Positions 12,267-24,829 of a DNA stretch of 64,000 nucleotides are shown here, in pieces. Numbering within the stretch: the stretch's first letter is position 1; every line of letters starts with the position of its first letter. The translations under genes were made by a program, and so were the position numbers. The notes under the pieces were generated by a model, which saw only the letters and a list, made by a program, of their open reading frames with translations, was not told the DNA's origin and did no database searches. This DNA is from Hymenoscyphus infarciens (lineage: Eukaryota > Ascomycota > Leotiomycetes > Helotiales > Helotiaceae), in the NCBI GenBank assembly GCA_001414345.1, contig LLCB01000046.1:124001-188000 (forward strand), read 5' to 3'.

Positions 12267-14537
12267 TCAAACGATCTTGATGGTTCTTTTCTTCCAGTTC
12301 CCCGAAACCACTTCATCATAAGCTTTGTTCTCAAGAACCGTTCCGTCATACTGTTCAGCAGCAACCGCCTCCTTATCCGGAATCTTATGCTTCCTTATGC
12401 CCATTTGACCGATTCTCTTATACTCCCCCTCTTCCCTTCCCGTTGATTCTAAAACCAAGAAATCCATCCCCGGAACATAACTCGCTGGTTCCTTTTCCCA
12501 ACGTAGAATCTCCATCACCCCGAAGTGTTGGCCGGGATGGGGTTCATGTTGCTGAAAGAATTCATAAACCATAACATTGACATGGAGAAGATTGTTGTAG
12601 ATCAGCTTTTGAAAAGAATAGTTGGCACTAGAACTCGGTTCTGGGAATTTTGGACTTGGAAATTCATCGCTGGTCGAGTAAGCGGGCGGTACGTTCTCCA
12701 AAATGCAAAACCGTCCTTTGATCACCAATTCCCCTCCAATGAGTTGCCCGAAAGGATCCTCATTTGCCGGCGTAGTACTGACTGAAATAATTTTTGCAAC
12801 CCCAATCGCGTTGGGTATCTCCTTTCGAACCTTCCAATTCACACTCATACTCGTTTGCTTCCCAGGGATACTAGCCCAACTCCAAGAAGGAGCGAGATAA
12901 TTTGATGCCCTTGCCGGATCAAAACGAGTGGTGTTGCGATATTCGGGGTAACGGGGTGAACGGGCCCAGAAAAGACTACAGAGAAGATCTTTCTTCCAAA
13001 GACCGGCGCAGTATTCGTCTTTGAGGAGTCCTTGGAAGGCTCGAGCGATTCCGGCCATCGCGGGAAGGGCATCGGTATCTACGGTCAAAGAACGGCCAGT
13101 GAATACGTCGAGGATGTCGTACCATTGATCGTAAGGGTTGGCGATTGAGTGTTCTTTCCACCACTCGTCCAGTTCTGGTTGTCGAGATTTTAAGCGAGAG
13201 AGAATGGACTTTGGTTTTTGGGCTTTTGAGGGAGGGAGTAGTTTCATGAGACGTTGGATGAAGCCTTTTGCGCGGTAATCTTCGGTTGCGGAGGTTGTTC
13301 TTCCGCCTTCATCCGCTTGGTATTGTGGGCATTCCCAAATCATTTGTTGTTCTCCGTATGATAATGTTCGTGGGGCAAGTAGCCCTTCTTGTAAAGTCCA
13401 CCCACGAGTCGTGAGCCGACTTCCTTGCAGTTTGTGATCCCAGAGTTCAGACCCGGATCGTAGGTAAATATTGAAGGTTTTATTCTTTTCTTCCCCAGAA
13501 GATGGCATTTTCCATTCCAACGGCACTCTTGCGTTTTTACTCACTCTTGGAGAAAAGATCCCACTGGAGGTAGATGGGGCGTTGGAAGCAGTAACCGTGA
13601 GAAATGCACCGCTGTAAACTTCTCGCATCTTAGCTGCTTCTCTCGCCCAATCCCCCTTTGAGTCTTGTTGGATACACAAAGCATCAATCCAGATATACTT
13701 TATCCCAAGATTCCTCGTAATAATGATGGCGTCTCTCAGCGTCCCCGGGAATTTGTCGACAGAAATCCCTTCTTGAAGACCAGACATGGTATCTTTATTC
13801 AAAACGAAGTCTGACGCTCCTCCCCAACAGTAAGATAATGCAATCCAAGTACCACTCTTACCATTCGTAGTGATAAGTTTGGGATGTTGATCATCGTTAC
13901 CAACGTCGATGACTCTAGTTGGTAACATCTCTTCCGCGTTGGATAATGCTCTACATTGTTCGTGCTCATTGAGGCAAGTATCTAGCCATTCTCTTCCAAG
14001 AGCTACACAGCTTTTAGAAGACGAGTCTGAGGCTACAGCCCTGCAAAGAAGAGAAGCTCCGTCTTCTGGAATTTCATCTGTACCATGTCAGTCATTGAGA
14101 CTCACTCAACTAGATTCAATCATACCACGACCAGCAAAGGCCTCAAAGGAACAAAGTGTCCGACTCCTCCCATCCGCAGTCTTCTGACCAACAGTCACAT
14201 ACGGCACCCCTTGCCCTGAAACCGTCCACCCACTACAGCCAAGGAAAATCTGTCCCTCAAAAGTGCGCTCATAAAATTCCTCCGTGAAATCTGGTCTCGG
14301 TAAAGTGGCGACCCAAGTTCTCCAAAGGAGAGAACATAATTGACATCCTCCTTCTGCAGAATGTTTGAAGTCAAGAATTGTTTTGTGATGAGGGTAGAAA
14401 TGTGGAATTGGGGGCCGAAAATCTTGTGTATCGTTGAAATTTCGGTCTGTCATGCCGGTGGACTCGGGACTTTGCGCTGCTGATGCGAGCAACAACGCCC
14501 GGATATCGAACTTTTGACAGAAGTTGCAGAGCTCCAT
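12267..14537 (-). CDS. HET-domain protein (heterokaryon incompatibility type)
   Basis: Two exons, 14537-14126 and 14077-12267, separated by a 48-bp intron (14078-14125), give 740 residues. The N-terminus (MELCNFCQKFDIRALL, then GGCQLCSLLW) is the Cys-containing prefix common to HET proteins. The HET core starts near residue 215 with WIALSYCWG, continues with PGTLRDAIIITRNLGIKYIW, IDALCIQQDSKGDWAREAAK and MREVYSGAFLTVTASNA, and ends with RGWTLQEGLLAPRTLSYGEQ. All three conserved HET blocks are intact. HET proteins are linked to non-self recognition and cell death between incompatible strains; whether this one takes part cannot be told. No ankyrin, WD40 or NACHT partner domain is visible. It borders the repeat-rich region. 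Confidence 0.92.
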
Positions 14538-15010
14538 TGTTGCTATTTGGGTATTCTTGCTTCATTGTTCTTGAGGTCATTCCTTATAGAGACGTACCTA
14601 TACTGCGCCGCAATGGAGATCCAAGACTAAAAAGGTAAGCTCCTCGTGAAGGATGTGGTTTCAGGTATTTCTTGGAGCTGAACTGTTACAGGGAGGATGA
14701 TTCGATTCGGCTGAAAGCATCCTATTAGGTGAATCAAAGGAGTTTCATTTCGAAAACCAAAATCAGGGTGTTGGTCCGATGTCGCTCCTCATGGGGCCTC
14801 GCTTAAGTTAGTCGTAATGTTTTGAAATGGAATTGAAAAACGTAGGATTGGATTACGTTACACGATATTAAATGGGCTAGTAATGCAAATCACCAATTGA
14901 TCTGTGTTAGACCTAGTTAACAGGAGAGTTTGAACTGCCATACCACAACAAGCAATCCGCTAGGTCCTAGATTTGCTTATTCTCTTATGATTTAGGAAAA
15001 GGCGAGATAT
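14538..15010. other. Upstream region of the HET gene
   Basis: No gene seen. Holds the promoter side of the minus-strand HET gene and the beginning of the repeat-bearing zone. Confidence 0.45.
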
Positions 15011-15165
15011 TATCCTATCCAAACGTGAGAGAACGTTTCGAAGGTGCACTCAGAAGTGGGTATAGATTGGAAACTTTTCGTGGGCACCAACCTAATTACA
15101 ATACGTCAAAAGTCCTCCTTTTGAGTGCACGTTTGAAAGTGTCCTCTCACGCCTGGCTGGGATAG
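15011..15165. mobile_element. Very short TIR element (about 155 bp)
   Basis: About 47 bp at 15011-15058 are inverted and repeated at about 15118-15165. GTGAGAG, a TTTC/TTTG tract and GTGCACTCA are matched in order on both arms, and most differences between arms are C/T or G/A transitions. The spacer is about 60 bp and non-coding. This looks like a solo MITE or hairpin-forming repeat that has been mutated by RIP. Confidence 0.6.
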
Positions 15166-15282
15166 AGAGCTGGATCCGACGAGATGTCAAGCTTTGGGAA
15201 GTTGGAAACCTATTCTCATAGTTTGGAAGCTCAACCGTTGTTATACTATATTTATATCAGTCTTCTTTGATGACAGGGACAC

Positions 15283-15475
15283 TCAAGGCTGCACATCGCA
15301 ATTAGCGCTAAAGATACAGGGACTTTCAGCCTGAAAAAAATACCACTCACGCTAAAGTCTCGCTTGAAATTATCCAATTCACTTACCAATATGAATTACG
15401 CCAAAGGTTTTGTTGCACATCGCACTTGGCGCTCAGCGCCCTGAAGCTACAGGGCACTCCAAGCCTGGAAAAAGG
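15283..15475 (+). repeat. Satellite-like repeat, cluster 1 (two units)
   Basis: Two units about 125 bp apart (15283-15340 and 15408-15475) share GTTGCACATCGCA, then TTAGCGCT or TTGGCGCT, a CCCTGAAGCTACAGGG-type near-palindrome and AAGCCTGGAAAA. The same unit recurs at 37.3-38.2 kb in reverse orientation and at 45.3-46.1 kb. The first unit here is the more degraded. Confidence 0.75.
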
Positions 15476-17870
15476 TTAGAAGGCTGATTTTACTTTGTCT
15501 GCAATAACTTCTCTGTATCCCATTGTCATTGGTCTTGGGCTCTTCTGACTCACTCGTTAAGCAAGACCATCTCACCATCACCTTGACGTCTCGGCATCAG
15601 CATCTAAACCCAAAAAACATCAGACTCAAAAGCTTCCCCAAGAACGACCAAAAAGAACTGCGTACTCCTGCGAGCCTGCCACGTTAAACACAGAATTATC
15701 CGGGTAGTATTTTAGGCTATCAATCATACACTAGTTTGCACGTTAATGCGCAGGCACCCATATCTTGCGATACCGGTGTTGCCGTTAGCCATACAGGCTT
15801 CTTTATAATTGACTGACTGGATAGTGCTTATTTGAGAGCTTAAAAAGCTACCAGACCATAATGAAAATCCAAGTGCAATGAAAACTGAAGACTACCGTCT
15901 ATATTTCTCCCTCCAAATGCCATGTTTTATTCACAAAAATACCAACGAATTCAAGTCCATTGGCTAGACGAGAGTTGGGCGGCAATCGGAAAAACCCGTC
16001 AACGAAACCCTCACCGTACGATCACTACAATTTAACATCTTCATCCGAGAAGTCTCTGCTGTTGAATTTCTATTAAGTATTGATAACTTGTCGATCTGCC
16101 ACAAATGAAAGAAGAGTGAGAAGGGTTTCGTTCGTGTTGCTTTTTTTCTCCAGAGAGGGGTACGGTATTACGAAACTCGGGCACATCAAAGCCAAAGAAA
16201 GCCAATGTGAAAGAAAAATTGGTCAAGGTTATTTGAAGCTAGGCTGAAGCGTAGAGTATTAGTAAGTGAATTCCTACAAAAAAGTACCATTTGCTATATA
16301 AAACTACACAGGGTGCTTAGTTAGAGAGTTTACAATCAGACTTAGCGTAACTAGATCACAACTATACATTGTCTAACAGTTGAATTAAAGACTATCAGCT
16401 GGGAAGTAGTCATTTACGCAAAGATATTCATCTTGAGCTTCCTGGTGAAGGAGTCTGAACTCAAATAGTAATTTTTTGAGCTTGTAATATCTGAAAACTG
16501 GGAAGTTCTTAAAGGGTGGATTTACACTCAGCGGTAGAAAGAATAATGATTAGCTTAGGAGTAGTATCACTGCTAGGCTTCTTCAATGAAGAGTTGGTTG
16601 TTGGTTTGATTAAAGATGAGGTGGTAGTGTATATACTTTAGAGACTATGACCTCTTCAGTGGGTTTAATGAGGCTTCTTTGTAATTATTTTGTAAAGTAG
16701 CGAATAGTAACATTATAGTTGTGATAAGAAGTAAGAGTGGAATATATAGTAGCAGAGTGAATCAGCCAAAGCCTCTACACCCAAATTGTTTTTTGCTTCT
16801 CTTATTCTTTGATAAGACATTCTTCAATTTCACTATAGTAATAAGGCCACTCGTGGCTCACGACTATCATAAGTCAGAGTACAGTGAAAACTCCCTGCCC
16901 ACCTAGTCAAGGAATTTGGGCAACACATTCTAGTGTCAAATTATCCATCTTCTCTTTTACAAAGGCTTTCTGTTCTTGCTAGAAGTCAATGTTAGTTCAT
17001 TCTCACCTCCTTTGGTTTTGCTGTAGCTGTTGCTTACTAGCTCCTGTCCTGTTTTTCTAACTCGCAATATCTAAACCTCTTCAAGTTATCGAAAGTAACT
17101 CAACAATCAACAGCAACATAAAAAGCAAAGGAAGCTAGTTTAACAGGAATTACAGACAATTAGCTGATTGAATCAAGGATCTGACAACTAGTGCGACAGC
17201 TTATTCTTACGTAGCTTGAAGAGTGTACTGAAGCACAAGGACGATGGAGAAAGGAACAACAATGGGAAGGCTTAATATCTCCATGTCTGATTTGAATCAA
17301 CAATTCAAAGTTGGACTTGGCAGTTTACAGCTAGATTGAGTGATAGAGTAGCTGAGTAGCAGTCAGTGAATTCAATTATAAGAGGAATATTTTAGGTAGT
17401 GTAGCTGATACCAACAACACCCTCCCTAGCAGTAACCATTGAGCTCTCAGCTAGACCTCGCTAGGCCAGTGTTGACATCTACAGAGGCGAATAAGAAACT
17501 AATAATACAGCAGAAAAAGCTGGATAAAAGCTATCAGCTATAACTCAACCTATGGCCAACTGCTCCGCTGTCAACATTCGTTCGTTACTCCTACTGTCAT
17601 TTCTATATTTATTGCTATTTCTACCTTACTGTCGTTTTCTCTCTCACTGTCAACCTAAAATCCGGCGGCTATTGTTCTTATTTCAAAAGGAAAAATATCA
17701 CCTAACCCTTCCCTGCTGCTCCTATTTCATGAAAACAAAAACCTGGTCTTCGTTTAGGTGGAAAGCGATGAAACGAATAGTCGTACTGATCGTAATCAAT
17801 GCACTATTTGGACTACGTTTATTTAATTCTAATAATCTATTTAGAGTCCAAGGAAATACAGTCTAGTACA
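15476..17870. other. Gene-free transition zone into the AT island
   Basis: No gene supported. Composition drifts from normal to AT-rich; short frames have no domain, splice signals or codon bias. A CT-rich stretch (17560-17740) with one 104-residue frame is followed directly by the AT-rich island and is not convincing as a gene. Confidence 0.45.
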
Positions 17871-18305
17871 AAAGTAGTAAATACCAAAACCCTTCTTCTT
17901 CTTTCTTCTCATCTAAGTCTTCTCTCTCTCTTACTCTTCTTAAAAAGCTATATACTAACTAAGGAGACAAAGATTTCAGAACTTCCTACTTATACCACTA
18001 TATCGTACACCCTTCCCGCCTTTCCAAACACGTCTAGTTTTTGATTACTATATAACGCTTCACATTCTTCAAAACCTACCTTTTTCTAAAACAAGATTTT
18101 AGTTAAAAGTAGTCTTTCCTTATATTATCTTATCGTAGTAAAAAGTGAACAAGAGAATTATAAAAAGAGCTAGTAGAAAAAGAAATCTCTTATAACTTAT
18201 AAAAAACTCCTCTTAAAACCTTATTAATAACATATATATACTCTCTCTCTCTTAAAGTCTTTTATTTTATTTTATCGTACTAAACTTAGTATTCTTAATT
18301 ATTAC
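17871..18305. other. Start of AT-rich island
   Basis: Very AT-rich with abundant TA and few CA/TG dinucleotides, the composition expected after RIP. Contains CTCTCT tracts. No gene or recognisable element end within it. Confidence 0.5.
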
Positions 18306-19031
18306 AGCATCCCGTATATACTAAAAGTCGGAAACGACTAAATCGTAACTCGCAAATCGTAAAGTGTTACTTTTTATAAGTATAAATATAATATTTTTTA
18401 TTTTAAGTTCTTAACTATAGCAACTATTTAGAGGTTAGGGAGAGAGGATAAGTATTACGTATATAGTAGTAATATCGCCTCCTTACTATTAAATCCTTAC
18501 TTCTTATTACCTAACTCTTATATCCCCTTCTTTCTATTATCTTTAGATAAATAAGAGAGAATAAGAAAGAGAGGAAGGAAAGGAGAAGAGGGAAGAGGGG
18601 AAGAGGGAAGAGGGGAAGAGGGAAGAGGGGAAGAGAGAAGAGGGGAAGAGTAGGATATTTACTCTAAACTCTCCTTACCTATACTAGGAAAAACCTTCCC
18701 CTAGAATGTTTACTTACCTCCTTACCTCCTACTCTCTCCTTTACTTACCTTACCTATATTCTTATCCTACTCTCTCCTTTACTTACTTTACCTACATTCT
18801 TCTAGAGTAAGAGAGTAAGAGAGTAAGAGAGTAAGAGAGTAAGAGAGTAAGAGAGTAAGAGAGTAAGAGAGTAAGAGAGTAAGAGAGTAAGAGAGTAAGA
18901 GAGTAAGAGAGTAAGAGAATAGAGTAATATAGTTTAAGATTTACTATATCTCTTAAATTTTATAATTTATAATTTACGATTTACGATTTACGATTTAGTC
19001 GATTCTAGCTTTTAGTATATACGAGACGCTC
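18306..19031. mobile_element. 0.73-kb TIR element, copy 1
   Basis: Left end GCATCCCGTATATACTAAAA is the inverse of the right end (19010-19031, reverse complement GCGTCTCGTATATACTAAAA). Both run inward into AAATCGTAAATCG-type iterons, about 50-60 bp of inverted repeat. The interior has GA-rich simple repeats and no ORF. Copy 2 at 36387-37108 has nearly the same length, the same ends and the same GA-rich core. The shared terminal motif with the 6.9-kb element at 21046-27946 marks it as a non-autonomous derivative of that family. TAATTAT occurs close to both outer ends and may be part of a target duplication. Confidence 0.75.
18585..18925. repeat. Simple repeats inside the 0.73-kb element
   Basis: Two low-complexity runs: GGGGAAGAGGGAAGA-type repeats at about 18585-18652 and a near-perfect GAGAGTAA octamer run at about 18804-18920. 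They are separated by a TTACCTACTCTC-like tract that is roughly complementary to the octamer, so the core can fold back on itself. Confidence 0.85.
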
Positions 19032-21045
19032 TAATTATAAAAGTCGTATATAATAGATTAATATCAAATATTAAATAATAAACTCTAATAAAATCTTATC
19101 TTTAATTAAAAGATTTTAGCGTATATAACTATAGCTACTTCTATTCTATAGCGTAGAGTAAAACAAATTAAAGATAAAATAAAAAAAAAGAAAACAAATA
19201 AAGTAAATAAACAAATAATAAATATAAGACTTCTATATTTACAATAATAGAAAAATATATATATATAACCTAAGATAATAAAAACCATTTCCTAGTTAAC
19301 TTTCTACTAAAAACAAATGTTTTAAAAAAAGGATTTTAGTACTATAGTATATATTTATAGAGATATAAAGACTTAACACCTATACGCGGTGTATTCTACG
19401 AATCTCTAGCTCTTATTTAAGAGTCTATAGAGCTAAGTTTAAGTCAAAGAGAGTTGTAGTAGTAAGGAGAGAGAGAGAGAGAGAGAATTAAGAGCCTTAG
19501 TACGAAAATTTTTTCACTAACCGACTAACTGAATATACTATACTACTCTATCGTAACTAGCTATCCTCTTATATATAGCTTACTAAACGCTCTACTAAAG
19601 GTTCTTTAAAGGACTTATATACCTCTCGATTAGATTATAGTCTTAGTCGAAGAGGTGTTATAGTTTCTTATTAAGGCTTAAGAGATGAAATAAAACCTCT
19701 AATAAGCGCTTTATAAGAGTCGACCTCTAGAATAAGGCTATAATAAGAAGGGGTAGGAATAGGTTATATACTACGGTTATAGAGATAAGAGCGAAGGAAG
19801 GTAGAACTTAGAGAAGAGTACCTAGACTAGATCGATACTATATAAAGACTTCGAATTAGATATAGTAAGCGTATCTCTCTACGAAATGTCGCTTAAATTC
19901 TTATAGAAGAGACGGTTAGAGTGTTAGTAGCTCGTAAGTCGAGGAGATCTATATATACTTAGAGTAAAGAGGACTAGAAAGAGAGTATATACTTACTATA
20001 GCTTTAGATAGAACCTCTCTATAGAAGTTATTAGCTACTAAGTAGAAGGAATTAGCTAGCTAGGGTTTTTACGTTTTTCCTTAGCTCGGAGTATAAACTA
20101 AACTAAATGCTTCTATTAGAAGGAGTAGTTGAATAATAGTTAATTTAGTTAATTTATAAGAAAGTAGTGTTTTAGCCTTCCTCGTCTTAGTTAGCCTAGT
20201 ACTTAGAATAGAATAGGCTACTTACCTAGGTAAGGATAGAAGAGGCTAGGCTAGATTAGGATTAAGGCTAGGCTAAGTTTAGTAGGCTAGGTACTCTAAC
20301 TAGGATAGAAGTGGCTAGGAAAGTTCTAAAAACAGAATAGGAGTAGCTAGATAGATAAAAAAGAGAGGCTAGGCTAGAGTAGGATTAGGAAGGCAACTCT
20401 CTAATTAGGACCTAGACTCTCTTTTCTACTTAAGACTCTCTTTTCTACCCGTCTTCTAGATATTAAGTGAAATTAGTAACCTAGACCCTCTTTTCTACCT
20501 ACCTTCTAGGCTTTAAGTGAAATTAACTAGCCTAACTCTTCCTATCCTAGCCTCTCTATTTAGTAAGGAAAGGTAAGCAAGTACTATAGAATAGGAGTAG
20601 CTAGAAAAGCTAGACTTTAAAGATAGAAGAAAGCAGAATAGCCTTAAAATAGAGGTAGAAAAGAGAAGGAGCGTCGAGGCAGGATAAGATAATAGATTAG
20701 GCGGGGAAACCTAAAACACTATAAGAAAGGCACGTCTAGATAAGAGAGAAAGCTATAGTAGTTCTACTATAAAGTTATAGATAAAGCTATAGGACGTCTT
20801 ATATAGCTAGCCCTTTAGATAGGGCCGTAGAATAAGCTATATAGGATAATAAACTAAGATTCTAAAAAAAAAAAAATAAAAAAAAAAAAATAAAAAAAAA
20901 GTATATATTCATAGATATAGTTCAAGAAAACCTACAAATAAAACCTCTCCTAGAACTCCACAACATCTTACAATTAGTAGAGAAACTTAAAAATCGCTCA
21001 AACTCTCTTTTACGAAAAAAGTCACAAGAAAGAAGAGGATAGGTA
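19032..21045. other. AT-rich block with CTAGG motifs and an A-rich tail
   Basis: No intact frame. A run of GGCTAGGCTAG and CCTAG motifs occupies about 20180-20700. At 20858-20900 there is a run of A tracts broken by single T, of the kind left by a LINE-type retrotransposon tail; 20045-20900 may therefore be the 3' part of such an element, ruined by RIP. I could not identify a reverse transcriptase motif, so this is tentative. The block lies between two TIR elements. Confidence 0.4.
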
Positions 21046-21605
21046 GAGCGTCCTGTACATACCAAAAGTCGAAAACGACGACTAAATCGCAAATCGCAAA
21101 TCATAAATCGCAAATCGTAAATCATAAAGCTTAGATTTCTAAGTATATAGCCCTTTAAAGCTAAATCGTAAATCGTAAATCATAAATCAATAAACGTAGA
21201 TTTTTTAGAAGCTAAATCATAAATCGCAAATTATAAATCGTAAATCGTAAAAGTCATATAATTAATAAATAATTATAAAAGGTATTAAATATTAAATTAA
21301 AACATATTAGAGTAAGAGATATATATATATAATATAAAAAGACTATATAAATCGACTTTTATTACTATAACAAGTTCTTAAATTATATCTTAAAACTAGG
21401 CCTTTTTTAAACTAATTACTCTAGATCACTTAATATCGAAGTAATTAGCTTACTTTAAAAGCTTAAATAATCTTAATTCAAGATTATTTAAGTACTTTTA
21501 GCTACTTTTCTTAATTATATACTAATTTCCTAATTAGGGTTAATGCTATTTATTTTATAGGCTAAAAAGTATACTTACTCTATATACTAACCCTCTTATA
21601 TTACT

Positions 21606-21990
21606 TCTTCCTTTAAATACTATATACTACTCCTTATTATTCCTTCTTTTAAAAGTACTATCCTACTACTATATATACTCTCTCTTCCCCCTTAAATTCG
21701 AGTACTAACAACGATAGAAGAAGGAAGAGGATAATCTCTAATAGTAGCCTTAAGTATCTATTAAAGTGCGATATTCTTAGTAGTAGAACCTCTTAAGATA
21801 AATCGAATTAGTCGCTCCTTCCTTTAAATACTACTCTATATTATTCCTTCCTTTAAAAGTACTATCCTACTACTATATATACTCCCTCTCTCCCCTCGAA
21901 TTTAAATACTAATAATAATAGAAGAAGGAAGAGGATAATCTCTAGTAGCGGCCCTAGGTATCTATTAAAGTGCGATATTCTTAGTAGTAG
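21606..21990. repeat. Direct repeat of about 180 bp
   Basis: Two copies (about 21606-21787 and 21815-21990), period about 209 bp. Shared blocks include TACTATCCTACTACTATATA, GAAGAAGGAAGAGGATAATC and TCTATTAAAGTGCGATATTC. Lies just inside the left end of the 6.9-kb element and may be a subterminal duplication of its promoter region. Confidence 0.8.
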
Positions 21991-23001
21991 TATCGTAGCA
22001 TAATAATCCTAGAATTTCAAGTATAGTAAGAAGTATAAAAAGAGTGATTTTAAGCGTATAATAGAAGCTTAAATATACTATGTTAGTTTATTAATTTAGA
22101 GCTATATAAGGTGTTTATAGAGGAGTTATACTAAAAGAAAGTCCTTACTTAAAAGATATACAATATCCTCAAAAGTAAGTATAATATCAACGTCTCTAAT
22201 ACTACTCTTAAGCTCTAAATTAATACGAGGTAGAACCTTTACTAGTATAAAAAAAGTAAGACTACTTCTATCTTATATACGTAAGTAGTATATCTCTTTA
22301 AAGATATAAGATTATCTAATTTAAGTATAATATATATATTAAATTATAAGAGCTTTATAATTAAGCCTTAGAGGCTTTAAAGGTTATAATTCAAGATAGG
22401 CCTTCGACGTCGAAAGTTCTTTATATAGAAAGAGCGTAAAGAGCTAGAGGCTATTCTTTAGTATAAGATCTACGAATATAGCTACTTTAGTACTGTAAGG
22501 AGCTTCGGCCTCAGGTTCCTCTATATATACCTTAATACTTATAGTATTAATAGAGATAGAGATAAAAGATAGAGCTAGAATAAGATTTAAAAGGCGTTAT
22601 TAAAGGTTAATAAGGAGAGGTATAATCGTAGGTTATAAGAGATTAAGGATACTCGTAGTAAATATGTTATACTAGAGTCTAATTTTATATAGAGTATTAA
22701 CGAATATTATAAATTAAGGTTTATTAGTATTAAGATATATACTAGTATTAATACCTACGCTTAATTTCTCTCTTAAAGCTATTATAATATCTTAAACGAT
22801 ATAGTAGTATCTACTCTATAGTAATATAGCGATACTATAAGTAGCCTTAGAAAGATACTATACTATATATAATTAGATTAAGAATTAGAATCTCTAATAG
22901 TAGTAGACGCTTACTATATACTTCGTTAATAATAAGCTATAGAAAGTAGTAAAGAGCTATACTAATTTTCAAACCTATATTAGTTTAGTACTTCTATAGC
23001 T

Positions 23002-24290
23002 AACTAACGTATTAAGGCTTAGTAAAGACAGCTTATAAAAGAGTCTTTAAATAAGTAGAAGATATACTTCTAAGACATCTATAAAAAGAGGTTATTTTCT
23101 AAAAAGAGCCTCTCTAATATAATTACTATATTATATATATATATTCGAATCATCTAGAAAGAGCTTTAAACGTTTATATATATATAGAATCGCTATTATA
23201 TTTATACTAATGCTAATCGAGAGTATAAGGTACTAGGAGTATCGTAGACCAACTTTTACTATCTTAGGAGTAAAGAGTATCTAGTAGAGGATTATAGTAT
23301 TAAGGTGCTTACTAAGAAGCTTACTAAGCTTTAGGAATTATATAAGGATTAGGATATTAATATATATTTACCTTAGGCAACTCTAGAGTAGTATAAAACA
23401 AAATTATTAGTATATAGATATATACTACTAATTAATAAGATAATATATACTAAAGAGGAGGAAACTCATACTATAGTATACTTAGATTTAAGAGTAGAAT
23501 TATTAGCGTATATCTAAGAAGGTAATTTAGTAGAATTAGACTTTTTAGATAAGCTAGAGAGAGTATATAAGTAGGAGCTATACTCTAAAGTAGCTTAAGA
23601 ATTAAAGGAAGCTAGAGAGGCTAATTAAGATAAATTTAGTATATACTTTAGTAACGAAGATAGGAGTAATTAAGCGATAAATATAGTACTAGATTATCTA
23701 TATAATAGCGACTTCTTAGATAAGGAATTAGAGGAGTTAGATAATAAATTAGATAAGGATTTAAGGGAGTATATAACTAATAGGCATGCCTTACTAGTTA
23801 AAGATAATTTAGAAGGAGATTTAGAGATAGATATTAGTAGATAAATTTATATTTAATTAATCTACCTTAGAGGCTACTAATTTATTCTTAGAATTAAGCC
23901 TCCTTCTTTATAGAGCCCTCTTACTAACAAATAGTATTAAACGTCGTCGTTATAGTAGAAGGCCCTAATAATTCTAATCCTAGGTTATCTACTAAAAGAT
24001 AGTCTCTTAAGTCTATTTAAAGAGTAAGGTCTTAAATCCTTAATCCTCTCTCTCCCTATTAGTAACCTTATACTTAATATATATCCTTAGCTGTAGTAGT
24101 AACTCTAGGATTATAGTATTGTAATCTACTAACTAACTATAGACTCTATAGCGGTCTATAATTATAATTACCTACTAGCTAAGGTAAATAGAACGTTAAT
24201 AGAGAGTAATATAACAAAGGAAGTATATATTACTATCTATGAAAGGTATAGAGAGTTAGCTAATAGCGTCGCTTTTACTATTTATAATTA
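23002..24290 (+). pseudogene. Decayed ORF A in the 6.9-kb element
   Basis: One plus-strand frame runs for about 1.3 kb with stops that are only TAA or TAG, the products expected from CAA and CAG after C-to-T RIP. Between stops the peptide is protein-like, with charged helices (EELDNKLDKDLREYITNRH near 23730) and a late NYNYLLAKVNRTLIESNITK segment. It may start earlier, since the frame can be followed upstream less cleanly. No DDE, integrase or helicase motif could be assigned with confidence. Probably transposase or an accessory protein. Confidence 0.5.
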
Positions 24291-24829
24291 ATAAGTAAAC
24301 AGATATATTAAACTAGGAATAAACCTATACTAAATATAGGCCGAGCCTTAGGCCTAAAATTCATATATTTCAGGCGTAAAAAAAGGCTTAACGTAACTCT
24401 AGAGAGGAATAGACATGTTTATCAACTTTTAATTAAAATTAGAAGTAATTTATATAAAGTTATAAGTATAGTTATAGGTATATAATTCTCTAAGTACCTA
24501 GGGAGGGGATTTTAGTAGAATAAACCTACTAACTACGACTATTAGCACTAAGTCTAATTTATAAATTACTTACTACTACTAATAAAAGTTAGTAATCTTA
24601 GACTTTTAAATCTTTAAAAAATTATAATATTATAGGTTCTACGTCTATTAAGTTCTAGTTAGCTTTATAGATATAAATAATACTATTCTATACCTAAATT
24701 AAAGGTAAAAGAATTAATTCAGAATATTATGTTTTTAGGCTATTTTAAGCATATAAGTTACTAACTTTTATTAATAGTAGTAAATAATTTATAAATTAGG
24801 CTTAGCGTTAATCGCTTATCTTTAGAACC

